The notes below the pieces were generated by a model. That model ran no database searches. It saw only the letters and a program-made list of their open reading frames with translations, and had not been told where the DNA came from. Shown here piece after piece: positions 53,893 to 62,689 of a stretch of DNA of 64,000 bases; position 1 is the stretch's first letter; every line of letters starts with the position of its first letter. The position numbers and the translations under genes are program-made. Source of the stretch: Candidatus Schekmanbacteria bacterium RIFCSPLOWO2_02_FULL_38_14 (lineage in GTDB: Bacteria > Schekmanbacteria > GWA2-38-11); NCBI GenBank assembly GCA_001790855.1, contig MGDH01000004.1, forward strand, positions 20,237 through 84,236. The letters run 5' to 3'.

Positions 53893-56304
53893 CTAAAAAT
53901 TTGCCATTTTTTTTATTTTCTCAGTTATATTTCTTGCTTTGTCAAGAAATTTTCTGCTATCAGCAATTGCAGTTACAAAAAAGTCAAGCCTGCCTTTGTC
54001 AATACCAACCAAGTCCATTACAGACTTGGTCAACTCTACCTGCGTTATCATCAACTCTTTCCCGTTTTTAAAATGGCATGTCTGGCACCCTCCGACAAGT
54101 ACGCCATCCGCTCCAAGCTCAAATGACTTTAGGATATCAAGCATTGTTGTTTTGCCTGCGCATGGAAGCCCTATAGGCAAAATACTTGCAGGGTACTGTA
54201 GCTTCTGAAGCCCTGCAATGTCCATGGCAGCATAAGCACATTCAAGACATAAGAACGTGACAATTTTTGGAGTAATGAAATTATTTTTAAGTATTCCTTC
54301 AATCTGCGCAAAAACAGACTCGCGATTATAATTCTTTGCCTGAATTGCGCCAGTCGGGCAATAAGCTGAACACTGGCCGCAATTAACACAGACAAGTTCA
54401 TTTACCTTTGGAGGTTTAGTGAGAAGAACCGGAGACTCATCCGAAAATATTCCCTCAACCGCATGGAAGGGGCAAATTTTCATACAGATTTCACATTTTA
54501 TGCAAAGGTCATCGTTCACACTCGCAACCTTAAGCCTCCTGTGTGCCTGCTGCCTTTTTATCTCAATCAAAGCCTTTGTTGCTGCTGCTCCTGCATGAGC
54601 AACAGATGATGGTATGTTTTTGGGCCCTGAAGCCCCTCCTGCAACATATATTCCAATGCTCTCTGTTTCACTGGAGCGGTTCTTTCCATAATACTCTTTT
54701 ATAAATCCATAATTGTTCAAATTCAGGTTTGATGTCTTTGAAATCTCCTGTGTCCCCTCTGACGGAATAAGCGCAGCAGAAAGAACCACAAGGTCAGCAG
54801 AAAGCCTTAAATCCTGGTTAAGCAATGCATCTTCAACCTGTACACAGAGTTCGCGGGTCTGCGGGTTTTCTGTAATCTCAGAAGGTCTTCCCTTTATAAA
54901 ATTCACCCATTTATCACGGGCTTCAAGGTAATACCTCTCATAAAAACCATGGCTTCTTATGTCGATGTAACAAACAGTTACCTCTGCATCAGTTCTCTCT
55001 TTAATCACATTCGCGTGTTTGAGTGCAAATATGCAGCAAAGCTCAGAGCAGTACTCGTGGTATTTATCCCTTGAGCCAACACACTGAACCATGACTATTT
55101 TTTTTGCAGGCTTGCCCGTTGATGGAGCAACCACTGAACCTCTTGTTGGACCGTCAGGGTCAAGCATCCTTGCAAGCTCAACCTGATTTATCACATTTGG
55201 AAATCTTCCGTAACCGTATTCTTTTAATGGTGAGGGATTAAACATTTCTATCCCTGTTGCTACAATAACTGAGCCGCACCTGATTTCTCTTTTCTCTTCT
55301 TTCTGGTTTAAATCAATTGCCCTTGTTGGACATATATCCTCACACCTCCTGCACTCAGGAGGACAAAGGCTTCTCTCAACCATGTATCCCCTTGGGATTG
55401 CCTGCGGTATTGGAAGGTAAATCGCCTTTCTTGAGTTTGTGGCGTAAGGAAACTCCTTAATGCCGTCAACAGGGCAAACCTCCTCGCATTTCTTGCAGAG
55501 GATGCATTTTTTTATATCTACAAATCTTGGAGAAGCTTCAAATGTAACTGAAAAGTCTCCCGGAGAGCCTTTCAGCTTCTTCACATCTGCCTGGGTGATT
55601 ATCTCAAGGTTGTCATTTGCGTCAATCCTGCTTCTGTAGATGCACTTTCTGCATATTTCAAGGTTATTGCTGTCCATAAAAGCTGTGCACATCGCACAGT
55701 CATCAGTTGGAACCACTTTCCCGATTTTTGCAGCAATGCCTCCAAGATAAGGTTTCTTTTCAAGCAGATATGTTTTTACTCCTGCCTCAGCAAGTTCAAA
55801 AGCAGCTGCAACACCTGCAGTCCCTCCGCCTATCACAACAGCCTTGGTTTCTATCCCTATTTTGCGGGAAAGAACTTTTTCATTCCTTCTTGCCCTCTCC
55901 AGAGATACCTGAATCAAAGCCTTTGTTTTATTTAAAGCATCAGAGGGGTTATCTATGTGAACCCACGCACACCCCTCCCTGATATTCACTATTTCAAAAT
56001 ACTCAAGTGTTACGAGTTTTTCCAGAAAGGATTTTTCAAAAATTTTTGTTATGTATTGCGGGGAACATGCAGCAATGATTACCTTTTGATACTTGTTTTT
56101 TTCAATTTCCTCTGCAAGAAAGGTCAAATCAGGCTCCTGGCAAAGAAGATGGCGGACAAGCTCGACTTTAACATCAGGTATTGAGCCAAGAAACTCGGCA
56201 AGATTATCAAAATTTATTGTTTTGGAAATCTCTTCACTGCAGGAGCAAAGAAAAATTCCTGTAGATTTATCCAAACTCTTTTTAGTCCCTTCACTCTTTT
56301 TCAT
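53893..56304 (-). CDS. HdrA-MvhD fusion, flavin and iron-sulfur electron transfer protein
   Basis: 803 residues. The N-terminal HdrA-specific part (GIFLCSCSEEISKTI, then a GCAWVH helper), the FAD domain (GGGTAGVAAAFELAEAGVKT), CAMCTAFMDS, ferredoxin clusters (CILCKKCEEVCP, CPPECRRCEDICP, CIKCEICMKICP, CVNCGQCSAYCP), and a C-terminal MvhD-like delta domain (FLCLECAYAAMD, ILPIGLPCAGKTTML, GVLVGGCQTCHFKNGKE). HdrA flavoproteins carry out electron bifurcation or confurcation. Here it lies between AOR-ferredoxin and a small ferredoxin protein, without HdrB or HdrC, so it may couple AOR or ferredoxin to a second acceptor. Confidence 0.9.
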   Translation of the reverse strand: MKKSEGTKKSLDKSTGIFLCSCSEEISKTINFDNLAEFLGSIPDVKVELVRHLLCQEPDLTFLAEEIEKNKYQKVIIAACSPQYITKIFEKSFLEKLVTLEYFEIVNIREGCAWVHIDNPSDALNKTKALIQVSLERARRNEKVLSRKIGIETKAVVIGGGTAGVAAAFELAEAGVKTYLLEKKPYLGGIAAKIGKVVPTDDCAMCTAFMDSNNLEICRKCIYRSRIDANDNLEIITQADVKKLKGSPGDFSVTFEASPRFVDIKKCILCKKCEEVCPVDGIKEFPYATNSRKAIYLPIPQAIPRGYMVERSLCPPECRRCEDICPTRAIDLNQKEEKREIRCGSVIVATGIEMFNPSPLKEYGYGRFPNVINQVELARMLDPDGPTRGSVVAPSTGKPAKKIVMVQCVGSRDKYHEYCSELCCIFALKHANVIKERTDAEVTVCYIDIRSHGFYERYYLEARDKWVNFIKGRPSEITENPQTRELCVQVEDALLNQDLRLSADLVVLSAALIPSEGTQEISKTSNLNLNNYGFIKEYYGKNRSSETESIGIYVAGGASGPKNIPSSVAHAGAAATKALIEIKRQQAHRRLKVASVNDDLCIKCEICMKICPFHAVEGIFSDESPVLLTKPPKVNELVCVNCGQCSAYCPTGAIQAKNYNRESVFAQIEGILKNNFITPKIVTFLCLECAYAAMDIAGLQKLQYPASILPIGLPCAGKTTMLDILKSFELGADGVLVGGCQTCHFKNGKELMITQVELTKSVMDLVGIDKGRLDFFVTAIADSRKFLDKARNITEKIKKMANF

Positions 56305-56316
56305 ATAGGGCTTTAT

Positions 56317-56907
56317 TTATTTTTCCCCATCAGGATAGCTCCTCTGCAGGTAGATTGAAAGCTTGGGAACTGATTCATATGCTGTTCTCCACTTCCTGCA
56401 CTTCTGGCAATAATCTAACTCAGATAACTCTATACCTTCTTCTTTAAGCTTCTCTGCTATCCTCGCAATAGATGCAACAGGACCAACAGGTTTTTTGCAT
56501 TCTTTGCAGAGTTTAAGCTCTGCACTCTTTTTTTTCCTTAAATTTCCCTCAATAAAATCCTTTAGATTAAGTTCAACTTCAATCTTTATTGCCTTATCCT
56601 CGCAGCTTGTTTCACATCTTTTACAGGCAATACATAGCTGGTGAGTATGGCTTATTGTTCTTATATTCTCGTCATCCCTGATTGATAAGGCGCCTGTTGG
56701 ACAGGTTTCAGCACATGCGCCACAGGCAATACATTTTTCATCATCTATAATTGCCCTTCCGGCAAAGAATATTTCATGGAGGGGCTTAACGGCATTTCCT
56801 TCTTTTAATTCCTTGCCACCGGAAGAAGAGAATTTTTTGATAAGTTCAATGAGAAGCTTTCGATTCTCTAAATTTATTTCATCAAATTTTTTTACTAGGG
56901 TGTCCAT
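56317..56907 (-). CDS. Small two-cluster ferredoxin with Cys-rich tail
   Basis: 196 residues: an N-terminal helical part, a 2[4Fe-4S] ferredoxin (CIACGACAETCPTGALSI and CIACKRCETSCEDKAIKI), then a C-terminal region with CKECKKP and CQKCRKW (two CxxC pairs, likely a zinc or extra cluster site). It reads into the HdrA-MvhD gene 12 bases later. Likely electron shuttle between that flavoprotein and a partner; resemblance to NuoE/HdrC-like accessory proteins is general only. Confidence 0.75.
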   Translation of the reverse strand: MDTLVKKFDEINLENRKLLIELIKKFSSSGGKELKEGNAVKPLHEIFFAGRAIIDDEKCIACGACAETCPTGALSIRDDENIRTISHTHQLCIACKRCETSCEDKAIKIEVELNLKDFIEGNLRKKKSAELKLCKECKKPVGPVASIARIAEKLKEEGIELSELDYCQKCRKWRTAYESVPKLSIYLQRSYPDGEK

Positions 56908-56933
56908 AAGATTTTCTTATATTGATTTTACCT

Positions 56934-57040
56934 ATCATTGCGAGCCCATGAGCTTTTTGAATGGGCGTGGCAATCTCGTATATTAGCGGTCAGTGTTCAG
57001 CATTCAGCTAAAAGCTGATGGCTGATAGCTTATAGCTATT
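56934..57040. repeat. TCATTGCGAG half repeat plus AGCTGA repeats
   Basis: TATCATTGCGAGCCCATG through GGCAATCTCG (56934-56979), then GTCAGTGTTCAGCATTCAGC, AAAGCTGATGGCTGATAGC and TTATAGC. The latter AGCTGA text is the one found inserted in ubiE. Confidence 0.6.
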
Positions 57041-58619
57041 AACTCTTCTTAAGTTTTTCAAGCTCCTGTGCCTTTAAAATATTCTTTTGAATTTTCCCGA
57101 TTGATGTCTTTGGAAAGCCTGTGACAAAATCTATATACTGCGGAATCTTAAATTTAGCAAGTTTTGTCCCGCAGTACTGCTGGAGTGTCTCAACAGTTAT
57201 TGACTGGCCCTCCTTTAACATGACAAAGGCTTTTACAGCCTCATCCCTCATCTCATCAGGAACTCCAATCACAGCCGCTTCAAGTACAGCAGGATGCTCG
57301 GTCAGAACCCTTTCCACTTCATTGGCAGCAACATTCTCACCTGCCCTTTTAATCACATCTTTTTTCCGGTCAATGAAATATACATGCCCGTCTTCATCCA
57401 TCTTCCCAAAATCACCTGTATAGAACCAGTTATCCTTGTCAAGAACAGCAGCAGTTGCTTCAGGGTTTTTGTAATAACCCTTCATCAGCTGCACACCCGG
57501 AATCCCTTTTACAGCAATCTCTCCAACCCCACCGTAAGGGAGTTCCTTCCTCTCATCATCAACAATCTTAATCTCATCACCAAATATGGGAAACCCAACT
57601 GAGCCTCTTTTTCGTTTTGCATGCATTGCAGTAAAAGTGCAAGGTGCAAGAGTTTCAGTCAACCCGTAGAGGTCGTAGAGGGTGCAGTCAAACCTTGCCT
57701 CAAACTCATCCCACTGCTCGTCTGTTATTGCAATCGCAAAGCAGATTCTTCTCATCTTGTTGTTTGCATCGTCAGGGTGCCTTGGCTGAAGAAGAAGCTG
57801 CCTGACATTTGTGGCAACAAGGCTTGTTATTGTAGCGCAAAACCTTCTCACAAAATCAAAGTATCTTGATGCAGAAAAACGCTCGCAGACTATTATGCTT
57901 GCACCTGCTGTAAGGGTTGGCATAAATGAAATGTACATGGCATTCACATGGAAAAGCGGGAGCACGCATATATGCCTGTCCTCGCTTGTCAGCTTCTGCT
58001 CGCATGCCATTGCCTCACCTATCCACAGAGAATTTGCATGTGTCAGAAGCACTCCCTTGGGACGTGCGGTGGTTCCCGATGTATAGAGCATGGTTGAAAC
58101 ATCCATCGGGTCAACCTTGGTTGGTGCAAGCTCAGGAGATGAGTTTTTAATTACATCAGAAAGGAGCATGTACCCTTTTTGCGCCTCTTCAGCCCTGTAG
58201 AGAATCAGGTTTTTAAGCTTGGGGCATTTCCCTTTTATGCCATCAATCATGCTTGCATATTCAGGGTCTGTTATAAGGGTGCTGCTTTCAGAGTGGTTGA
58301 GCATATATTTCATTTCATCTGCCTGAGACATTGTATTGGTTGGAATCATTATGGCGCCAATCTTTGAAGTTGCAAACCATGTAAGGCAGAATCCTGTGGA
58401 GTTTGGCAGATTGCAGGTTACAAAATCACCTTTTTTTACTCCGAGAGAAAGAAGACCGTTTGCAAGGCGGTTAACTTTTTCATTAAACTCTTTATATGTT
58501 ACTGTTTCAACATTATCATTGCGGTCAATAAAAATTAAAAATATCTTATTTGGATAGGTCTCTGCCTGAAACTCAAGGAGTTTTCTCAGATTTTTATTGC
58601 GCCCTATGATTGTGCTCAT
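57039..58619 (-). CDS. AMP-forming acyl-CoA synthetase
   Basis: 526-residue ANL-superfamily ligase that activates a carboxylic acid with ATP and CoA. The P-loop is MLYTSGTTARPKGVLLTHAN; YDLYGLTETLAPC, WFYTGDFGKMDEDGHVYFIDRKKD and the catalytic Lys of KTSIGKIQKN complete the signature. General similarity is to the CaiC/medium-chain group, so carnitine, crotonobetaine or aromatic acids are candidates. GGAGG precedes ATG 58619. It follows the SDR gene and precedes the ferredoxin/HdrA genes, suggesting that acids made or used by AOR and the dehydrogenase complex are activated here. Confidence 0.9.
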   Translation of the reverse strand: MSTIIGRNKNLRKLLEFQAETYPNKIFLIFIDRNDNVETVTYKEFNEKVNRLANGLLSLGVKKGDFVTCNLPNSTGFCLTWFATSKIGAIMIPTNTMSQADEMKYMLNHSESSTLITDPEYASMIDGIKGKCPKLKNLILYRAEEAQKGYMLLSDVIKNSSPELAPTKVDPMDVSTMLYTSGTTARPKGVLLTHANSLWIGEAMACEQKLTSEDRHICVLPLFHVNAMYISFMPTLTAGASIIVCERFSASRYFDFVRRFCATITSLVATNVRQLLLQPRHPDDANNKMRRICFAIAITDEQWDEFEARFDCTLYDLYGLTETLAPCTFTAMHAKRKRGSVGFPIFGDEIKIVDDERKELPYGGVGEIAVKGIPGVQLMKGYYKNPEATAAVLDKDNWFYTGDFGKMDEDGHVYFIDRKKDVIKRAGENVAANEVERVLTEHPAVLEAAVIGVPDEMRDEAVKAFVMLKEGQSITVETLQQYCGTKLAKFKIPQYIDFVTGFPKTSIGKIQKNILKAQELEKLKKS

Positions 58620-58676
58620 CTAAATCCTCCGAAAAATGATATATTATGATAAAAATTTCTAAATTTTCCTACGATA

Positions 58677-58728
58677 GGCAGGACATTCCTGTCCTGCCTA
58701 ATAGGCGGGGTTAGAAAACCCCGCCTAT
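58677..58728. repeat. Two perfect GC-rich hairpins
   Basis: AGGCAGGACA-TTCC-TGTCCTGCCT (58677-58700) and ATAGGCGGGG-TTAGAAAA-CCCCGCCTAT (58702-58728). Stems of ten base pairs. No U-run follows on either side, so a terminator is unlikely; REP-like. Confidence 0.6.
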
Positions 58729-58772
58729 CTCTTGTGATATTATTTTGTACAAATCAGTAATAAAATATAAAT

Positions 58773-59540
58773 TCACTTCCCTAATATCTGTCCTCCATCA
58801 ACTACAAGGACAGCCCCAGTAATAAAATTCGATGCATCAGAAGCAAGGAAAACTACTGAACCTACCAGTTCTTCTGGTTCGCCAAGGCGTTTAAAAGGAA
58901 GTGTCTGCTCGATTATTTTTTTGCCTGCATCTGTTGAAAAAAACTTTTCATTCATCGGAGTCCTGAAATATCCGGGACAGATTGCATTTACCTGTATATT
59001 ATACCTTGCCCATTCAAGAGCAAGGGCTTTTGTGAACTGAACCACTCCTGCCTTTGATGCGCAGTAGGATGTCATGTTTGGGATTGCCATATAAAAAGTA
59101 ATGGAGGAAATATTGATTATCTTCCCCTTCTTTCTCTTTACCATCTCAGCCCCAACAGCCTTTGAACAGAGAAAGGGAGCTTTCAAGTTTACTGACATTA
59201 CATAATCCCAGTATTCCTCTTCCATCTTAAGAACCGGTTTGTCACCGCTTATTCCTGTATTGTTTACAAGAATATCTATTTTCCCGAATTTCCCCATTGC
59301 TTCCTTAACCATCCGCTCTATATCAGCATTCTTTGAAACATCAGCCGGCACAGGGAGCGCCTTTCTTCCCTTTGCCCTTATCTCCTCTGCAACAACTTCA
59401 AGGTCCTTCAATGTCCTGCTTACAAGAACAATATCAGCTCCGGCATCTGCCATTCCAAGCGACATGGCTTTACCAAGCCCCTTGCTTGCGCCTGTTACAA
59501 TTGCAATTTTTCCGGTTAGATCAAATAATTTTAAGCTCAT
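58773..59540 (-). CDS. Short-chain dehydrogenase/reductase, FabG-like
   Basis: 255-residue NAD(P)-dependent SDR. TGASKGLG (16-23) binds the cofactor, NNTG (93-96) follows, Ser145 or 146 with Tyr159 and Lys163 (YCASK) form the catalytic set, and NAICPGYFRTPMNEKF and GAVLVVDGGQIL close it. The Asp/Arg after strand 2 (VSRTLKDLE) suggests NADP. Substrate unknown; a beta-hydroxyacyl-CoA or ketone in the acid-degradation pathway is likely. No ribosome site is evident at ATG 59540. Confidence 0.88.
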   Translation of the reverse strand: MSLKLFDLTGKIAIVTGASKGLGKAMSLGMADAGADIVLVSRTLKDLEVVAEEIRAKGRKALPVPADVSKNADIERMVKEAMGKFGKIDILVNNTGISGDKPVLKMEEEYWDYVMSVNLKAPFLCSKAVGAEMVKRKKGKIINISSITFYMAIPNMTSYCASKAGVVQFTKALALEWARYNIQVNAICPGYFRTPMNEKFFSTDAGKKIIEQTLPFKRLGEPEELVGSVVFLASDASNFITGAVLVVDGGQILGK

Positions 59541-59576
59541 ATAAGCTAACTATTTTATTTCCTTTCCTTTGAAAAT

Positions 59577-59630
59577 GGCAGGTCAGGAGACCTGCCACTA
59601 TCCGGGTGGCATCTGGTCTCCAAACCCGAT
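59577..59630. repeat. REP palindrome pair
   Basis: GGCAGGTCAGGAGACCTGCC, CACTATCCGGGT, TCTGGTCTCC-AA-ACCCGA: the pair also found at 44905 and around the transposase fragment. It lies between the SDR and E2 genes. Confidence 0.65.
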
Positions 59631-59655
59631 GCTTATTTTCATACCTGTTAATTGT

Positions 59656-60330
59656 TTATAACCCTTCAGGTTTTTCCAAAAACTCCTTTATCTGATTCAA
59701 AAACCTTGCAGCCGGTGCTCCGTCTATAATCCTGTGGTCAAATACAAAGCTGAGATAAACAGTAAGCCGCGCAACCACACTGCCATTCTCAACAATTGCT
59801 CTCTCTTTCATTGCTCCAATTCCAAGGATTCCGCACTGGGGATGGTTGATGATAGGAGTAAAAAACTCTATTCCCAAACCCCCAAGGTTTGTGATTGTAA
59901 AAGTACCGCCAGTTAATATCTCAGGGCTTCTTGCTCCGCCTTTCACTTTCTCAATTATCTCAATCCTTTTCTTTGCAATATCCTCAAGGCTCAAGTTTCC
60001 TGCATCCCTGATAACAGGAACTATTAACCCCTGGTCAAGCGCAACTGCAAGTCCTATGTTTATATCTTCAAAAACTAATATTTCATCATTGATTAATGCG
60101 GAGTTAAATATTGGATGAAGCTTTAATGCAGATGCTGTAGCTTTTACAAGTATATCATTAAAATTCACATTGTCAGCCTTTTTCCCTTCTGCAAACTTCT
60201 GCGCTTTACCAGCATCAACAAGGACGATTTCTGCAACGCGAGGCGCTTCATTCCAGCTCTGAGCCATTCTCTTTGCAATTGTAGCCCTAATTCCCTTTAC
60301 AGGGATTTTTTCTTTTACTTTTAATTCCAT
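59656..60330 (-). CDS. Stand-alone E2 acyltransferase catalytic domain
   Basis: 224 residues comprising only the catalytic core of dihydrolipoamide acyltransferase: IRATIAKRMAQSWNEAPRV, LAVALDQGLIVPVIRDAG, TFTITNLGGLGIEFFTPIIN, PQCGILGIGAMKERA, and FDHRIIDGAPAARFL with His199 and Asp203 of the HxxxD site. There is no lipoyl domain and no subunit-binding domain. Its ATG directly follows the stop of the 275-residue protein. The missing lipoyl part is supplied as a separate protein at 61413-61652. It should form the core of the 2-oxoacid or acetoin dehydrogenase complex with the E1 genes upstream. Confidence 0.9.
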   Translation of the reverse strand: MELKVKEKIPVKGIRATIAKRMAQSWNEAPRVAEIVLVDAGKAQKFAEGKKADNVNFNDILVKATASALKLHPIFNSALINDEILVFEDINIGLAVALDQGLIVPVIRDAGNLSLEDIAKKRIEIIEKVKGGARSPEILTGGTFTITNLGGLGIEFFTPIINHPQCGILGIGAMKERAIVENGSVVARLTVYLSFVFDHRIIDGAPAARFLNQIKEFLEKPEGL

Positions 60331-61158
60331 TTAAGACTTCTTTTCCTTTCCAACCTGCTTAAAATATTTTTCAGGAATTTTTTTTGGGTCTTTATAGATG
60401 TGAAATTTACATGGCTCATCAGGAGAGTTTGGCGCCTCATGTACCCACTGAGGATGTCCAAACCACTCAATTGCCTGTATATTGTTCCATACAGCGCAAT
60501 GGGAACAGTAACCGGGAAAATTCTCTTTGTTAAAACCTATTGGCTGTGATTTTTTTACCTTGTAATAATTTTTCGGAGCATCATAAGCCCCCTCTCTCAT
60601 AAGCTTTCCACCACTGCCACACGGGTCATGAATAAAGGTAAATTTCTCATCATCTTCCAGTATTTTCATTTTTCCCATATGGGTTTTCATAAGATGGGCT
60701 GTTGCTCTGACAAAGTCCTCAACAGGCATATTCTCCCATGATATAAACCCCTGCTTCTGCATCTCTCCTGAATGTCGCAACACCCCTTCCAACCCTTTAT
60801 CACCATAAACCTTCCCCATGTAGCTGAAGCATGAAACCATCATCTCTATATAGATGTCATGTATAAGGAGATGCTGTTTCTCTCTTTGCTCAAGTAGCCT
60901 TTTAGTTTTTTCATCATCTTTTCCTCTTATTGACTCCTCTATCTCTTTTGCGATTTTTTCCTGTTCATCCCTGAAATACTGCTCAATGTATTGCATAATA
61001 AACTCAATAACCTTTCTCAGTCCTTTATGTACAAGAATAAACTCCTTTGAAAGCGCCTCGCACTCCTTAAGCGCCTTTTCTCTGTCACCTGACTTCAGGG
61101 CATTTAAAATTTTATCAGACTGCTTTAAACTCAGTTCTTCTAATTCTTTTGGATCCAT
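60331..61158 (-). CDS. Unknown Cys- and Trp-containing protein in the E1-E2 operon
   Basis: 275 residues that I cannot assign. The first half is a charged, helical region (about 1-100, EKIAKEIEESIRGKDDEKTK) likely coiled. The second half has conserved-looking Cys and His: IHDPCGSGGKLMREGAYDAP, FPGYCSHCAVWNNIQAIEWF, QWVHEAPNSPDEPCKFHIYK. These could be metal or thiol sites. It lies between the lipoyl protein and E2 core of one operon, translated with E2 by direct adjacency, so it may belong to the complex or handle its substrate or product. No membrane or signal segment. Confidence 0.75.
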   Translation of the reverse strand: MDPKELEELSLKQSDKILNALKSGDREKALKECEALSKEFILVHKGLRKVIEFIMQYIEQYFRDEQEKIAKEIEESIRGKDDEKTKRLLEQREKQHLLIHDIYIEMMVSCFSYMGKVYGDKGLEGVLRHSGEMQKQGFISWENMPVEDFVRATAHLMKTHMGKMKILEDDEKFTFIHDPCGSGGKLMREGAYDAPKNYYKVKKSQPIGFNKENFPGYCSHCAVWNNIQAIEWFGHPQWVHEAPNSPDEPCKFHIYKDPKKIPEKYFKQVGKEKKS

Positions 61159-61218
61159 GTATTACGATCTTTCCTTAGAAACAGATCTTTATTTGCCTGC
61201 TGAAAAAGGGTCTGTTTG

Positions 61219-61309
61219 GTGTCATTGCGAGGAGCGATAGCGACGTGGCAATCTCTACTCAATTGATTTACATAAAACTGAGATTGCTTCGCTTCGCTCG
61301 CAATGACAA
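61219..61309. repeat. TCATTGCGAG-type inverted repeat, copy 5
   Basis: 91 bases from GTGTCATTGCGAGGAGC to CGCTCGCAATGACA, with GCAATCTC and GAGATTGC near the ends. It lies between the lipoyl-domain gene and the 275-residue gene. Confidence 0.8.
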
Positions 61310-61412
61310 TGAAGCGATTTTTAAACACCCTGTTTAGACCCGTTAAACAGCAGATTTAAAGGTCTATTTCTGTAAAATTAATTTAGATTATTTGAAATTT
61401 ATATTTCCCCCT

Positions 61413-61652
61413 TTATCCTTCTTCTATAATCGCCAGCACTCCACCAACAGGGAAAACCTGTTCCACCTGCCCTATTACCTGTTTTACAACCCCTGTAGCA
61501 GGTGACTCAACTTCATATTCCACTTTTTCTGTTTCAACTACAAGTATTGGCTCTCCCTTTTCAATTCTATCCCCTTCATTCTTAAGCCACCTGACAACGC
61601 TTCCCTCTTCCATGGTTAAGCCAAGCTTTGGCATCACAAGTTCAACAGCCAT
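61413..61652 (-). CDS. Free-standing lipoyl carrier domain
   Basis: 79 residues, exactly one biotinyl/lipoyl domain: VMPKLGLTMEEGSVVRWLKN, GEPILVVETEKVEYEV with the modifiable Lys43 in ETEK, SPATGVVKQV, FPVGGVLAIIEE. The swinging arm is normally fused to E2; here it is separate from the E2 core. Lys43 sits in ETEKV rather than the more usual ETDKA, still compatible with lipoylation. AAGGAG lies 6 bases before the ATG. It follows E1 beta by 31 bases. Confidence 0.92.
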   Translation of the reverse strand: MAVELVMPKLGLTMEEGSVVRWLKNEGDRIEKGEPILVVETEKVEYEVESPATGVVKQVIGQVEQVFPVGGVLAIIEEG

Positions 61653-61683
61653 CTATTTCTCCTTGTTCTTAAAACTTGATCAG

Positions 61684-62661
61684 TCAGTTATGCACTATCT
61701 CTTTCACTGCCTGGACTATGTCAGTCTCTTTTGGCAAATAGAATTGCTCTAAAGGTTTGCTAAAGGGGACTGGTGTAAAAGGGGCTGCAACCCTCTTTAT
61801 GGGAGCCTTAAGAAACTTGAAGGCTTCTTCACTCACAATTGCAGCAATCTCAGCACCAAATCCACAGAATTTAACTGCTTCGTAAGCTACAACAAGCCTT
61901 CCAGTCTTTTTGACTGAATTTATAATAAGATTTTTATCCAAGGGGGTTAATGTCCTTGGATCAATTACCTCAGCCTCTATCTTTTCAGACGATAGAGCCT
62001 GGGCTGCTTTTAAGGCTTTATGCACCATCTGGGATGTTGCAACAATGGTAACATCCTTCCCTTCTCTTTTCACTTCGCCAACCCCTAAAGGAATTGTATA
62101 ATCCCCTTCTGGAACATCCCCCTTCATGCTGTACAGGATTTTATTTTCAATAAATATGACTGGATTATCATCCCTAATTGATGATTTCAAAAGCCCTTTG
62201 ACATCATAAACTGTGCTCGGCATAACCACTTTTAAGCCAGGCACATGGGTAAACCATGCCTCCAGGCTCTGAGAGTGCTGTGGCCCTGCATTCATCCCCG
62301 CACCACAGGGCATCCTGATTACAAGCGGAAGCTTTGGCTTGCCACCAAACATATATCTTATCTTTGCAGTCTGATTAACTATCTGGTCCATTGCACAGGT
62401 TACAAAATCATTAAACATTATCTCAACAACAGGCCTTAAACCTGTGAGAGCTGCTCCAATGGCAAGTCCTACAATAGCTGACTCAGCAATCGGCGTGTCA
62501 ACGACTCTCTCTTTTCCAAATTGCTCATAGAGCCCTCGTGTTGCACTAAAGGAACCCCCTGCAATTGCCACATCCTCACCGGCAATAAAAACATTTTTAT
62601 CTCTTTCCATTTCTTCCTTAAGGGCATCGTTAACTGCTCTTATATATCTTGTCTCAGGCAT
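61684..62661 (-). CDS. 2-oxoacid/acetoin dehydrogenase E1 beta subunit
   Basis: 325-residue transketolase-like beta subunit. The Pyr-domain blocks GEDVAIAGGSFSATRGL, FGKERVVDTPIAESAIVGLAIGAALTGLRPVVEIMFNDF, the region GGKPKLPLVIRMPCGAG and the C-terminal TGRLVVAYEAVKFCGFGAEIAAIV are those of PdhB/AcoB. With E1 alpha it decarboxylates a 2-oxo acid (or cleaves acetoin) using thiamine diphosphate and passes the acyl group to the lipoyl protein. TAGGAGAT precedes the ATG. Substrate undetermined. Confidence 0.93.
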   Translation of the reverse strand: MPETRYIRAVNDALKEEMERDKNVFIAGEDVAIAGGSFSATRGLYEQFGKERVVDTPIAESAIVGLAIGAALTGLRPVVEIMFNDFVTCAMDQIVNQTAKIRYMFGGKPKLPLVIRMPCGAGMNAGPQHSQSLEAWFTHVPGLKVVMPSTVYDVKGLLKSSIRDDNPVIFIENKILYSMKGDVPEGDYTIPLGVGEVKREGKDVTIVATSQMVHKALKAAQALSSEKIEAEVIDPRTLTPLDKNLIINSVKKTGRLVVAYEAVKFCGFGAEIAAIVSEEAFKFLKAPIKRVAAPFTPVPFSKPLEQFYLPKETDIVQAVKEIVHN

Positions 62662-62689
62662 TTTAATCTCCTAATTTAGTTTTCTCTTT

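Noticed and set aside
58702-58728. Rho-independent terminator between the ligase and SDR genes
   Set aside because: The GGCGGGG/CCCCGCC stem is strong but no U-run follows on the transcribed strand; similar hairpins are dispersed repeats.
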